Positions 29,797 through 40,704 of a DNA stretch of 64,000 bases are shown here, piece after piece. Below the pieces are notes generated by a model. It was not told where the DNA came from. It saw only the letters and a program-made list of their open reading frames with translations, and ran no database searches. The translations under genes and the position numbers were made by a program. Every line of letters begins with the position of its first letter. Position 1 is the stretch's first letter. The stretch spans positions 24,589,695 to 24,653,694 of the forward strand of contig CM051019.1 of assembly GCA_027704905.1 (NCBI GenBank), in the 5' to 3' direction. Source of the DNA: Muraenolepis orangiensis. Lineage: Eukaryota > Chordata > Actinopteri > Gadiformes > Muraenolepididae.

Positions 29797-31100
29797 AGTG
29801 GACAAATATCAAACCTGATGATGGCAAAGAACTAAAGAGCTATGCACTGTATCTTAGAGGCTGCTGCAATACAATGCAAGACCTAAAGATCATGGAAGAG
29901 CTAGATTTACCCTCTAACATGAAACTGATCATTACTAAATTGCCCTACAAGCTGAAAGAGAAGTGGAGAACCACTGCATGTGATATCTTGGAAAGAACAG
30001 GTCACAGAGCCCGTTTCCATAACCTTGTAGCCTTTATGGAAAAGCAGGCCAAGATTCTCCTGGACCCTCTGTTTGGTGACATTCAGGACTACAACAAGAC
30101 CAAGACTGCAGCCATTTCCAAACAGCCAGACTCACTAAGGAGCAAGGGCAGTAGCTTTGCTACAACGGTAGCAGTGTTGACCGATGATTGTAACATTAGA
30201 ACATGTTCGAAAGATCCTGTATTTAAATATCCAAACATATCTGACTCCTGTGTCATCTGTGCATTCTGTGAAGGCAAACATCACCTGAAGGATTGCCAGA
30301 AGTTGAAGACACAACCACATGTCGCCACAGTAGAGTTCCTTAAAACCAAAGGCTTCTGTTTTGGATGTCTTTTGAGAGGACACATGAGCAAAGATTGCAA
30401 GAGGAGGATGACCTGTGAGAAATGTCAAGGTAAACACCCCACCATCTTGCATTTAGACAAAGTAAGGCTGATTGAACCAGTAAAACAGAAGGAGGCCTCC
30501 ATCAACAGTGGTCATGTAACCCTCAAAGCTGGTGGAGTAACCGGGGCCGGCAAGGACTGTGCTCTGTCAATTGTGCCGGTGCAAGTAAAAGCCACAAAGG
30601 GAAGCAAGGCCGTGCTGACCTATGCCTTTCTGGATCCAGGCAGTTCAGGGACGTTCTGTACGGAGAGACTGAGAAGACAGTTGAACGCTAGAGGCCGTAA
30701 GACTGAGATTCTCCTACGGACGATGGGGCAGATCAAGACTGTCTCAAGTTATGAGCTTTCTGGACTGGAAGTAGGCAACCTGGAAGGGAACACCTTCATA
30801 GAACTCCCTAAGGTCTACACACAAGATGCCATCCCAGTGACCCACGAGAACGTTGCAACTCAGAAGGACATCTCAAACTGGCCATACTTGAAAGAAGTCA
30901 AGCTGAATAAGATTGACGCGGACATTGACCTTCTTATAGGAGCGAATGCCCCTAGAGCCCTTGAACCATGGCAGATTATCAATGCCGAAGACGGCGGACC
31001 TTATGCAGTCAAGACAGTGTTAGGATGGGTGATCAACGGACCACTCAACTCTTGCACTGCTGAGGAGTCCTCAAGACTTCAGAAGTCCGCCTACTCCTAA
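29781..31100 (+). pseudogene. BEL-2 gag C-terminus, zinc knuckle and protease
   Basis: 439 codons in the shifted frame: MDKALKWTNIK (end of DUF1759), cysteine/histidine knuckles (CAFCEGKHHLKDC, CFGCLLRGHMSKDC, CEKCQGKHPT) and an aspartic protease with FLDPGSSGTFC. It ends with VLGWVINGPLN and then enters LINE sequence. The RT, RNase H and integrase are absent. Confidence 0.85.
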
Positions 31101-31300
31101 AGGTACTTGACGCTGCTTTTAGGCCTGGCGATGCACAGGCCTACTGTTCAGCCAGAGCTAACCTTAACAAGGGCATTCAGCTGGCCAAGCTCAACCACAA
31201 GCGTAGGGTTGAAGACCACTTTAACAACTCTGATCCCTGTAATGGAAAAATCATATGTTGTCCCTTCTCATCACTTCTGTTTATTGACCTCAGGGTTCTA
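31085..31300 (+). mobile_element. Rex-type LINE fragment (post-endonuclease)
   Basis: Encodes ARANLNKGIQLAKLNHKRR and VEDHFNNSD on the plus strand, as found after the endonuclease in Rex1-type LINEs. It may be the right-hand flank of the LINE in which the BEL-2 element sits. Confidence 0.55.
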
Positions 31301-31504
31301 GTAGAGAATGCAAATGTAGTTCTCCCTATCACCCTTTGTCCTATTGTCCTGAGCGGTCTTGTCTTGTCCTGTTCCGACCACTGCCCAGTTACAGTTTACA
31401 GTTGCTAAAAGACAGTCTACTAGGTATAAAAACTGTTATAAGATTACTTGTAGAGTATGTGTGAGATATGAGCATAATAATATATATGTAAAGGTAAGTA
31501 GGTA
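31301..31504. other. No feature recognised
   Basis: AT-rich sequence between LINE pieces, with no supported gene or repeat. Confidence 0.4.
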
Positions 31505-31805
31505 TAAGTATTTAACAGGTAGTGAGGGGCAGCAGGGGGGGGTGGGATGTCATCGTGGGGCAGAGATCAGAGAGATGACATGGGTAGTGTTTATTACAGG
31601 CAGGGGTAATCCAACGATGCGCTGGGCAGTTTTCACCACCCTCTGCTTTCCGGTCAGAAACAGTGCAGTTGCCGTCCCACACTGTGATGCAGTTGGTGAG
31701 GATGCTTTCAATGGCACACCGGGAAAAGTTCACCAGAATGTGAGTTGGGCTTTCCTCAGTCTCCTCAGGAAGAAGAGACGCTGGTGAGCCTTCTTTACCA
31801 ACAAT
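31505..31805 (-). mobile_element. Rex-type LINE C-terminal fragment
   Basis: Minus-strand remnant of the RT C-terminus: THILVNFSRCAIESILTN, then CITVWDGNCT and SDRKA. It has the opposite orientation to the pieces at 27313 and 31085, so it is a separate insertion. It is followed by (AAT)n at 31803-31925. Confidence 0.7.
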
Positions 31806-31834
31806 CAAAATAATATTAATAATAATACTAATAC

Positions 31835-31873
<39 letters not shown>

Positions 31874-31925
31874 CAATAATAGGGAAACAAAAAAACAATA
31901 ATAATTAATATTATTATTATTATAA

Positions 31926-32066
31926 TTAACACATTATAATTAGAATGTGTAGAGTGCTTCTCATTTAGTTTGCTTAACATCTAAATGTGGAGAGCAAGGC
32001 TTCTTACAGAGAACACTATCTCACTTCCTTAACATGTACTCTTTTCACACAACAGATGATCTGGTA

Positions 32067-32143
<77 letters not shown>

Positions 32144-32885
32144 ACAGACACGAACACACACTGTCAATTAGATAGACATATTTGGGCATATCATAACTTC
32201 CTAGTTGTTGATGTCATCAGTGATCAGTGTCAGAAGTACAGACGCTTAATGGAAAATGGAAAACTAGCAAGCTAGAATGAAAGTTAATTCTCATTGCATG
32301 TCTTTAGGGTAATGTAGTTGTAATTGTAATCATATAAACTATATATTTTTTAAAACACATTTATTTGTAATGCTTTCTTGAATGGCCTGATATGGACTAG
32401 GGGGAAGGTAGACTTGTATAGCAGCTAGTGTATGTAGAGGGCTGGCTTTCCACTGACATGACAAGCTGATGGGTTCTTTAGCAGCTGCTGCTCTGCATTC
32501 TGTTTCTCCTCCCATGCAGCATTTAGACGCCATTTCCAATCCATATAGTGCCTGTTATGAGGAGTGTGTCCTGGTCCTAAAGTTCAGGCCTTTGGGGGAG
32601 GGGCCTGTGAAGCCCCTTGAGACTGTAGCTGTGATTAAAGGCTGTGCTAATAAAGTTCACTTGACTTTGACCTGTTTGACCACGTTTACATCTACCCCCC
32701 CCACCTCTACATCGCCATGGAAACAATGTGTTTTCCCCTTCACCAGGAAACAAGATGGCAGCTGAAGAGTGCATTGTGAGTTTAAAGACCCCAGAGGACG
32801 ACCAGGAGTATCGGGTTGTATCGGTGGTCCGGGGGACTGGATGTCTGTTGTATGTTTACTGTGTTGCTCCGTAGTGTAGAGGATA
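31926..32885 (+). repeat. Inverted copy of R2 intron and tail exon
   Basis: Reverse-complement counterpart of about 25640-27150: AAT repeats, TTTAGTTTGCTTAACATCTA, (CA)n, and the tail exon 1 with its flanks. With the minus-strand arm it forms an imperfect palindrome of about 1 kb arms around 4.6 kb of LINE/BEL sequence. Confidence 0.82.
32747..32775 (+). pseudogene. Inverted receptor tail exon 1
   Basis: Plus-strand copy of the 29-bp NKMAAEEC-I exon with both splice sites (TTCACCAG and ATT|GTGAGT). No other receptor exon is seen in plus orientation nearby, so it is probably a duplicated orphan. Upstream plus-strand DNA is transposon sequence. Confidence 0.65.
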
Positions 32886-34470
32886 GAATTAAAACCATCC
32901 ACACGGAGCACATCAACGCTAGCAGAGCTGCCTTCTGTATTAAAGGAGAACCCACCGCCCTCCACACGGCCTTCAAACCAATGTGTTCAGGTCTTACCTC
33001 AGTGCTGCCGGCTCCCCTGTCCTCCTGTTTAATTCAGTTTCTATGAAGCGGAGGACAGGTGCGTCACATCCAGGCTTCATCAGCAGGTGACCGGAGTCAC
33101 TATTATCAGCCAATCAGAGGTCACACATGCGATAGCAAGGAGAAGCTTGAGATCACTACAAGGGGAGGAAAGGACGGGGAGGGAATCTTCACTTGACAAC
33201 CGACAAGCAGGGAGCGCTTGGTTTACGCTGTCCCAGTTAGACCAGCACCTTAAGTGATTTCCTCCTCAATGTCTGCAGGCGCACACCGACCAAAGCATCC
33301 AGAATTAACATGTAAAAATAAATCAAATTAAAATATCAAAGAGAAAACAATCATTTTTAATAAACGTTTTTTAAATCGTGCCTAATTGTAAATCTTAAAA
33401 TAGCAAAACTCAACCTTAATTATGTCATTATTTATAACTTGGCCACAGTTCTAAAAGTTCTAAACAATTCTTATTTGCTTTATTGCATTCACACATCAAT
33501 GAGCAAACCTACACGTACATTGGACTTCTAGAGCGTCTCCCAGATCCGGACATGCCGTGCAGCGCCTCTTGAACTCAGTACCCCATGCTCTCGGTACCCC
33601 TTTCTTTCTCAGTACCCTATTCCTCTTTCACTCAATATCTCTTGCATTCTGTATACTTTTCATTATCTTTCATTCATCTCATTATTTCACTCATTCACAA
33701 AAACACCATGATACATTGTTCCCCCGAACAGCAAAGCTGCTGGGGCAATAAACTCACACACACATCAATCAAACACACTCTCCAACTCACAGACTGTCAG
33801 TCTCAGACACTCGCCTCAAACATCTGCGCTTATCCAGGTTTAACTAAACCTGGGTGTAATAAAAACCTCTCCTCATAAACCCTTAGTAGGTGATTAGGAC
33901 CAAAGCCAAATACTTGATGCGTATTAGAAAGCCTCACATTGTTGTACCATAAACAATGGAGTTGACTCACTTTAGTTTACTCCATTTAAGACGGACACAG
34001 GTTTACTTAATGTTTTAATTGGTGTTGTCATACTTGAATAACTCATTTAGGGTTAGAAGGTTTTTTATTTTAAGTTTCATATCACCTTTTTGTTTATCTT
34101 TCACTATTTTAGGTTAAATCACTTTGTTGATGGTTGCTATCCATGTTTGTTTGACACCATCTCTCTTTTTTTGTAAAGCGTCTTTGTATGTCATGAAAAG
34201 TGCTATATGAATCAAATTTATATTATTATTATTGATAGCAACATACCATTTGTTCCAATTCCGGGACCTTTATCATTTTGTATAGCTGATATTTCTTTCT
34301 CTCCAGTTGTATTTCAGCTCATGTGCACTACGAATGTATTATACTAGTACTATAACATTCAAATGAGTCCATGTACACAATTAGCAATCTCTTCCGTACC
34401 TACGTATCTTTTAACATTACCATATTAACCTCATTAACATGATTGATATCAACATTTCTCTTGTAAGGGT
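32886..34470. other. No gene recognised
   Basis: AT-rich non-coding sequence. The piece 32886-33046 (open for about 55 codons, repeated at 49727-49885) has no splice or family evidence. 33557-33780 contains repetitive TTCATT/CACTC-type sequence with short chance frames. Confidence 0.45.
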
Positions 34471-34474
34471 TAGG

Positions 34475-34680
34475 GTTAGTGGGCCATGTCTCTGGTACAC
34501 TTTCTCTTGACATTGGTCTGCTTCACCGGTGGCTTGCTGCAGTGGTGGTAGCAGATATGGTGGGGCTGCTGGGGGAGGGCAGTCCAGGTCCAGGTTAGCC
34601 TGGGGAGTAGACTCACAAGAACATTAATTAGGCCCTCCTTCATCTTCCTTACTCTCTTTAGATGAGCTTGCATTTCCCTA
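34475..34680 (-). pseudogene. ERV-like gag remnant (truncated copy)
   Basis: Minus-strand piece matching 51900-52103, the N-terminal side of the gag fragment in unit 2. The zinc-knuckle part is missing here: the sequence breaks at about 34480 into TAGGGTTAG repeats. Non-functional. Confidence 0.6.
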
Positions 34681-34720
34681 GCTCTCTTCTCCCTCCAGTA
34701 TCTTCCTCTATACCTTCTAG

Positions 34721-34915
<195 letters not shown>

Positions 34916-35928
34916 ATTTCCTGTTCTGTGCGTTATCTACGTCTGTGGCTTTCTCCCTTTTTATGGGGCTGTTGACCTCTTTAAGTTAACGGGCCTGACT
35001 AATTCTTCTTATCTCTCCTCTTATATTCTCTCCCTTATATATTTTATTGATGTGTTCTTTGTTTAATCCCTGAACTTCTCCCTGTCTGATAAATGCTTTC
35101 TCTTCCTATGCAATCTCTTCTCTGACTCCCACCAAAGGTTCCACTGTATGTGTTGCCTTCTACCGATGACACGGCTCTGCTGGTCCTCTTCACCCTGTGC
35201 TGTGTGTTGGAAAGTGTTCTGCCACAGTGGGGATCAGTCCTTTATCAAACTTTTTTTTTTATCATTATCATAATTATTACTATTATAATTATTGATATAT
35301 TGTATCAAATTTATCACACCCCTTTTTTGATCAACCCAAGCTTCTTACCTTTTCAGGCGGGGAGGATCAAATTACACTGACAGTTCTCTATTTAAGTCTT
35401 CTGTTAGGTTCCTTTATTAAGACATTCCCATACACATATCATATAACATACACTAAAATCATAACACAATATTGGTCCCGTAGAATTTGTGAGCACAATG
35501 TTACAAGGGGCGTTATACACAGAGCCACCTGATCAAACGGCCTGGTCTCGTTTCCCTATATGGTCTCTTCCTACGACCCTCGGTGTCCCAGACTCCTTTT
35601 CCGTTCCCAGAACTTGCCAACCCAGTTGGTCTTATTACCGATCCCAGAACGTGCCAACCTAGTTGGTCTTATTATCACAATATCTCAGCAGTCATAGCCA
35701 TGCATTGCATTATTTAAACAATTGTATTTTATCCTTATCATTTTGACGGATCCTCTCAGAACGCAGATCCGGACAATCAGAGATTATTCAGCAGCCAACA
35801 CTCTCACCTAATCCCTCTAGTCTAGCTATGCAGAGTTCATGAGATGGTTCTGCTAGTCTCTGTGTTGGGCCTTTGGGAGTGTTGGTCAGCTGCGTCTCCT
35901 CTCGTCCGTCCTTGCGCCCTCGTCGATG
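34916..35928. other. ERV-like internal region, no ORF
   Basis: Lies between the minus-strand primer site (35929) and the gag remnant (34.5 kb), so it is probably leader/gag DNA of the decayed element. It includes two roughly 50-bp repeats (CCCAGAAC(T/G)TGCCAAC...). No intact frame. Equivalent: 53250-54328. Confidence 0.5.
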
Positions 35929-35946
35929 ATCACGTCGGGGTCACCA
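35929..35946 (-). promoter_or_regulatory. Retroviral-type primer-binding site, tRNA-Trp
   Basis: Minus strand reads TGGTGACCCCGACGTGAT, 18 nt complementary to the 3' end of tRNA-Trp, the same primer site used by avian alpharetroviruses. It is 4 nt from an LTR-like end ...CGACA, giving the usual LTR-PBS arrangement. It indicates the remains of an LTR element reading leftwards. Confidence 0.8.
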
Positions 35947-35950
35947 AATT

Positions 35951-36500
35951 TGTCGTATTCAGATCGTTGCTCTAATCGTCAGATCCTCAGATACACATAT
36001 TAACTGTGCTCCAACCGGGGAAACGGAGAACACCTTGGACTGAATCAAAAGACAATTTAGAATTATAAAATATTTAATAAAAACTGCTGAGATACGATAC
36101 AATTCAATACAATATTCCATGGAACGGGGAACAAGAGATCTCTACCTGACAGACCGGATAACCAGTTAACTGCCTGACAGTAGTTCACCTGAAAAGACTG
36201 CCGCTTCTCAGATTCAAACACATATTTAACCCGTTCAAACTCTGCCTGGTCATCGCTTGGTCGTCATTTTCCCTCCAGACCGTGCTTTGCGATCGTTATC
36301 TATCCGGCTCTCAATGTCTGTGTGGCAGGGCGACCGCCCCCATCAACGACCCCTTTCTGCGACCGGTCATCCGCGACGGCTTCCACCTCCTTCCGGCCCT
36401 GAGGGTCATTCTGTTATCTATTCTCTAATACACTCCTCCACGGCCTTCAACTGCCGGGTCAACACTTTCTGCTGAGCAATAACATTTGTGTCTAACACAC
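35951..36500 (-). mobile_element. ERV-like LTR (probable, outer end unresolved)
   Basis: Sequence directly upstream (minus direction) of the tRNA-Trp primer site, ending ATACGACA on the minus strand. The far boundary cannot be fixed because no second LTR was found; candidates lie near 36450-36560. In unit 2 it is cut at 54689 by the deletion. Confidence 0.5.
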
Positions 36501-36619
36501 TACTTATCTAAAGGGTGGGGTACATGGGAACACTGCTAACACATGAATACACACTTCTAACTTTTACCAAATATCCATGTATTATTTATATGAAATACAC
36601 ATTCATTTTCTTGATTCTT

Positions 36620-36935
36620 ACCAGAGCAGCAACCGTACAAGGACTAGCAGGTTCAAGGATAGTTTTTATCCACAGGCAGTGACCTACTGAACTGCTAGGA
36701 GTGCTGCCACTATCAGAACTTTGTCATTTACATTACACTATCATACTTTGCTGGACTTTCTGGACTCACTCTGGACTAAATCTTTTTGCACAATTCAACA
36801 CATTTACATATCATCCATAATTCAATTTGTTGTTCTTTTTGTGTTCATTTTTATTGTATATAGTATTTTTTCATGGTATTGTTTTGTAGATTCATACTGC
36901 GGCATGGAATTGGGAGTAAGCATTCCATTATAGGA
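36620..36935 (+). mobile_element. Rex-type LINE 3' end
   Basis: Short C-terminal coding remnant (SRFKDSFYPQA-like) followed by 3' UTR-like sequence with TGCGGCATGGAATTGGGAGT. Present in unit 1 only. Confidence 0.6.
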
Positions 36936-38343
36936 GTCAGATATCCCACCAGCCCCAAATCTGTTGGAGATAAACTGCAACCCCCCCACCAAGACAGAAA
37001 TCAGAAAAGCCATTAAGGCCTTAAGAGGAGGGAAAGCAGAGGGACCAGACGGGATCCCAGCAGAAGCTCTTAAGGCTGACATTGAAACCTCCACCAACAT
37101 GCTCCACCACCTCATGCAAACCATCTGGGAGAAAGAAAATGTCCCATCTGACTGGAAAGATGGCCACATCGTGAAAATCCCCAAGAAAGGAGACCTCAGG
37201 GAATGTAAAAATGACAGAGGAATAATGCTCCTTTCAACACCGGGGAAGGTGCTCAACCACATCCTGCTGGAAAGGCTCCAGAAGTGGGTCCATGAGAAAC
37301 TGAGGGAAAACCAGGCTGGCTTCAGGAACAATCGATCCTGTGGAGACCAAATCGCCACCCTTAGAATTATCATCGAACAGTCCATTGAATGGAACTCTTC
37401 TGTCTATGTGAATTTCATAGATTTTGAGAAAGCCTTTGACAGCGTGGATAGGGAAATGCTGTGGAAACTGATGGCCCACTATGGGATCCCAGCAAAGATC
37501 ATCAACATCATAAGGAACACCTACCAAGGGATGAGATGCCAAGTCCTCCATGAAGGATGTATATCAGAAGCTTTCGAGGTCCTGACTGGTGTGCGGCAGG
37601 GGTGCCTGCTCTCACCCTTTCTTTTCCTCCTCTGCATAGACTGGGTGATGAAAGAAACAACCAGCAACAGAAAAACCGGCATACAATGGAGCTTGACAGA
37701 GCAGCTGGAAGATCTGGATTTCGCTGATGACCTGGCACTACTGGCTCACACACATCAACAGATGCAGGAAAAATCGGGAAAACTGGAAGAAACTGCTGCT
37801 CTGCTCGGGCTCAAAATAAACTCATCCAAAACCAAAGTAATGCGTATCAACAGCAAGAACAACACTCACGACCAAGACCAAGCTACAAATCTTCAACTCA
37901 AACGTAAAGACCACTCTACTATATGGCTCAGAATCCTGGAAAACCACCACCACTATACTCAATAAGCTACAGACCTTCACCAACCGGTGCCTCAGACGCC
38001 TCCTGGGAATATACTGGCCCAACACCATCTCTAACGCCAACCTGTGGGAACTCAGCAAACAGGACACAATAGAAATTCAAATCCAGAGGAGGAAGTGGAA
38101 GTGGATAGGTCACACACTCAGAAGAAAGAAATCAATCACAAAGCGGGCGCTGACATGGAACCCACAGGGCAGGAGGAAGAGAGGCAGACCAAAAACCACC
38201 TGGAGAAGAACCACAGAACAGGAGATGAAGAAAGAAGGGCTTTCCTGGCAAGATCTGGAGCGGAGGGCACAAGACCGAAGAGGATGGAGGAGCTTCGTCG
38301 ACGGCCTATGTTCCTTTGGGAATTTAAAGGCCTAATAAAATAA
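36936..38343 (+). mobile_element. I/RTE-type LINE, 5'-truncated and internally deleted
   Basis: Non-LTR RT from 36964: GGKAEGPDGIPAEAL, FIDFEKAFDSVDR, VRQGCLLSPFLFLL and the catalytic FADD (in LDFADDLALLA). At about 37860-37890 the sequence jumps from NSSKTKVMRINS to the KTTLLYGSESW region, skipping the part that usually separates them, and changes frame. The C-terminal RRKWKWIGHTLRR and GLSWQDLERRAQDRRGW module follows to 38340. The endonuclease is missing. The element is dead. The clade (I/Nimb versus RTE) is uncertain. Confidence 0.82.
36964..37965 (+). pseudogene. LINE reverse transcriptase fragment
   Basis: 333 open codons covering the RT fingers and palm of the element described above, with FADD intact. 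The last roughly 30 codons are out of frame relative to the family because of the internal deletion. The coding sequence is open from just after the Rex-type fragment, and the ATG is internal to the truncated domain. Confidence 0.8.
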
Positions 38344-39382
38344 AATAAATTCCATTATACTTGTTGCAAATGGCCAATAAATCTATTATATATTGTATCT
38401 TGTTGTTCCAACTGTTGTTCTCTGATCATTAAACACCAGTTCTCTATATTGTTCTTTCATAGAAAGCACAGTTTTATGAAAGGCCCTTCTTTCAAGCAGG
38501 AAAAAAGGTTTTTCATGAATAAATAAAGACATAAGGCGACAGGGGGAATGGGATTGTACTATTATCTTTTATTTTTTAAATGTAGACAACAATGGGAATC
38601 GGGTAGGAGGGAAAAAATCACATTCTGGCATATTTATATTATTTATTGGACAATTCAAATATCTCAAAACAAAGAAATTAAAATTAAAACAAAAAAATTA
38701 AAACAATATATCTCCAAAACATATTTTGGAGATATATTGTTTTAATTAGAATTTTAAAATATTTGAAATGTGTACATATCTAGAAGAACAGAGAGTAGAA
38801 GAAAACGGTAAAAGCCCAAAAGCATAAACTGTGACATAACTAGAAGTAAGTCTATCAATGGAATCATGATGGTCATTAAAAGCTATAACGACTTATTATT
38901 ACATGAATTAATCTCACTGAATAAGGTACGATCTCTTGTTGATTGTTCTGTTGATCTTGTTTCATATATTCTATGCTTGGTCTGTGGCGCCCTCTAAAGG
39001 ACAAAACATGAACTGATTTGAAAAGCATGTTTCCCATCATTTACATTTAGAGCACGTGTTCAGCAACTATCGTCTGGTGAACGCTGTATTAATAACACAT
39101 TATAGATTACACTGTTCACTACTGAGTGTAGGCCTAGGCCTACTGCTGGCTGCCTTTAAGCAATACAAAGGAACACTAAGTTGGTTGCGTTGCATTTGAA
39201 CACCACACAACAACAAGCTAGCTCTGACCACTTCAACCTGCTGTCATCGCACGGCCGCCACACGTTTGTCACTTCACCAGTCGGTGGACGGAGACAAAAT
39301 GGACGCCGGCGTCCGCCGTGTCTCTGACACATGTGGGAGGGCCCCTGCTGTTTCATACACATGTGGGAGGGCCCCTGGTGTT
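38344..39382. other. 3' flank of receptor copy R3
   Basis: Non-coding, homologous to 22796-23459. It includes a 24-bp perfect hairpin at 38696-38747 that the R2 version lacks. Confidence 0.55.
38696..38747. repeat. Perfect 24-bp stem hairpin
   Basis: AATTAAAACAATATATCTCC+AAAA, a 4-nt CATA loop, then the exact complement. Identical in unit 2 at 55596-55647. Confidence 0.9.
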
Positions 39383-39547
39383 TCATACACATGTGGGAGG
39401 GCCCCTGGTCTTTCCTACACTTGTGGGAGGGCCCCTGGTATTTCCTACACATGTGGGAGGGCCCCTGGTGTTTCCAACACATGTGGGAGGGCCCCTGGAG
39501 TTCTCGTAGATGTCCACTTGGCCGGATTCACCAGGGCCCACTTGGTC
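39383..39547 (-). CDS. R3 receptor, terminal tail exon
   Basis: Minus strand, acceptor CCACTTCAG, phase 0, 55 codons. DQVGPGESGQVD, IYENS (Y-x-N motif), then four GPPTCVGNTR-like units before TGA at 39383-39385, created by a unit ending in GTGTATGAAAC. The array continues to six units beyond the stop. R2 has nine in-frame units and no early stop. It joins exon 40482-40692 or, if that frame-broken exon is skipped, exon 41162-41190 in frame. Confidence 0.55.
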   Translation of the reverse strand, partial: DQVGPGESGQVDIYENSRGPPTCVGNTRGPPTCVGNTRGPPTSVGKTRGPPTCV

Positions 39548-39859
39548 CTGAAGTGGTGGAAAACACAAATGAAACGTGAGACGTATAACAAAACAATCAC
39601 CTTTCTATCAGCAGTTGCACACAACCAGCGTTGTAACATTGTTCACCCAGCGGCCATATTGGTAGACCCTTCTAGAACCTTGGAAACCGTGACAAGTTGA
39701 TGCATTATTTTGTTGTTTTGGTTCTGCATTCAGTTTCCCCACCCAGGCAGCAGTTACGGTACAGTTGTACAGTTGTCATGGTTTCCCTGAAGAGTCTTAG
39801 AAGGCTTCCCCACCAAGAAAACCAATATGGCCGCTGGGCTGATGAGGGGAATTATCATA

Positions 39860-40408
39860 GGCTGTGTCCTAAATCCTTCCCTCATTCCCTACTCCCTACT
39901 CCCTTCATAGAGAGTTCAATGTAGAGGACTATGTAGTGAAATCCTTCCCTCATTCCCTACTCTCTCTCTAGTAGTTCAATGGAGAGGACTATATAGTGAA
40001 ATATTTCCCTCATTCCCTACTCCCTTCTCCATCTCTAGTAGTTCAATGTAGAGGACTATATAGTTAAAATACTTTGGGACACTACTGGAGTCTCTGTTAA
40101 TGATGACATTTCTGTCTCATAATTGAACATTTCAGATCTACGTCAATGGATGTCCATTCTTGTCCGTCTGTGTTTTTCTTTTAGCGCAATGCATGATGGG
40201 ATATATGCTCGGTTAGTGACCATCGGTTGTAGGCTACTTTTCACGATGCATTGTGGGATACGATGAGTGAACTTTATCGGGTATAATTATTCTCAATATG
40301 CATTCAGACAGCACTACACAATTGTAAACTCACTATAGTGCACTATACATATAGTACTGACTATCTAGTGCACTAGATAGTGAGTAGGGAGTGGTTTAGG
40401 ACACAGCC
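39860..40408. mobile_element. MITE-like element (short form)
   Basis: Same inverted ends (GGCTGTGTCCTAAATC at the left, its complement at the right) and CACTATATAGTG-type core as 24033-25062, but with only about three 67-bp units. Confidence 0.65.
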
Positions 40409-40481
40409 ATTGGGCCCAGCGGGAGGGACTGGCGTTGTGTGGACATGCGGTGGTGGGGTCACGTGAAGGCAGAAGGTTTAC

Positions 40482-40692
40482 CTGTGCTGAGCCTACTGGC
40501 CCCTGCTCACCCCACTGGACCACAGAGGGGCCCCTGCTCACCCCACTGGACCACAGAGGGGCCCCTGCTCACCACACTGGACCACAGAGGGGCCCCTGCT
40601 CACCACACTGGACCACAGAGGGGCCCCTGCTCACCCCACTGGACCACAGAGGGGCCCCCGGGAGCCTCGTCCAGGTCCTGGTCCACGGTGTC
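40482..40692 (-). pseudogene. R3 receptor, tail exon 2 with frame-breaking VNTR (5 units)
   Basis: Same acceptor (TTCCAGCAG) and donor (GCACAG|GTAAAC) as R2 exon 2, but with five repeat units of 31 bp instead of two of 30 bp. The extra base in each unit (GGGGCCCCT versus GGGGCCCT) shifts the frame: after one PSVVQWGEQG the second unit reads into TGA. Exon length (211 bp) is also not a multiple of three. Either R3 makes a truncated tail, or this exon is skipped; its neighbours are both phase 0, so skipping keeps the frame. Confidence 0.6.
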
Positions 40693-40704
40693 CTGCTGGA
40701 ACAC

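Larger units (their letters stand above)
28036..31100 (+). mobile_element. BEL/Pao element 2, partial (gag to protease)
   Basis: Second BEL-type element, related to but clearly diverged from the one at 9597-17444. It contains leader, gag and protease, and ends abruptly at 31100 before RT. No LTR pair was found. A SINE is inserted near the gag start, and the gag has a frameshift near 29765. It is a dead, truncated copy. Confidence 0.85.

Noticed and set aside
32816..33046. Open frame of 76 codons repeated at 49655-49885
   Set aside because: It starts inside receptor intron sequence and has no recognisable domain, splice signal or codon bias.
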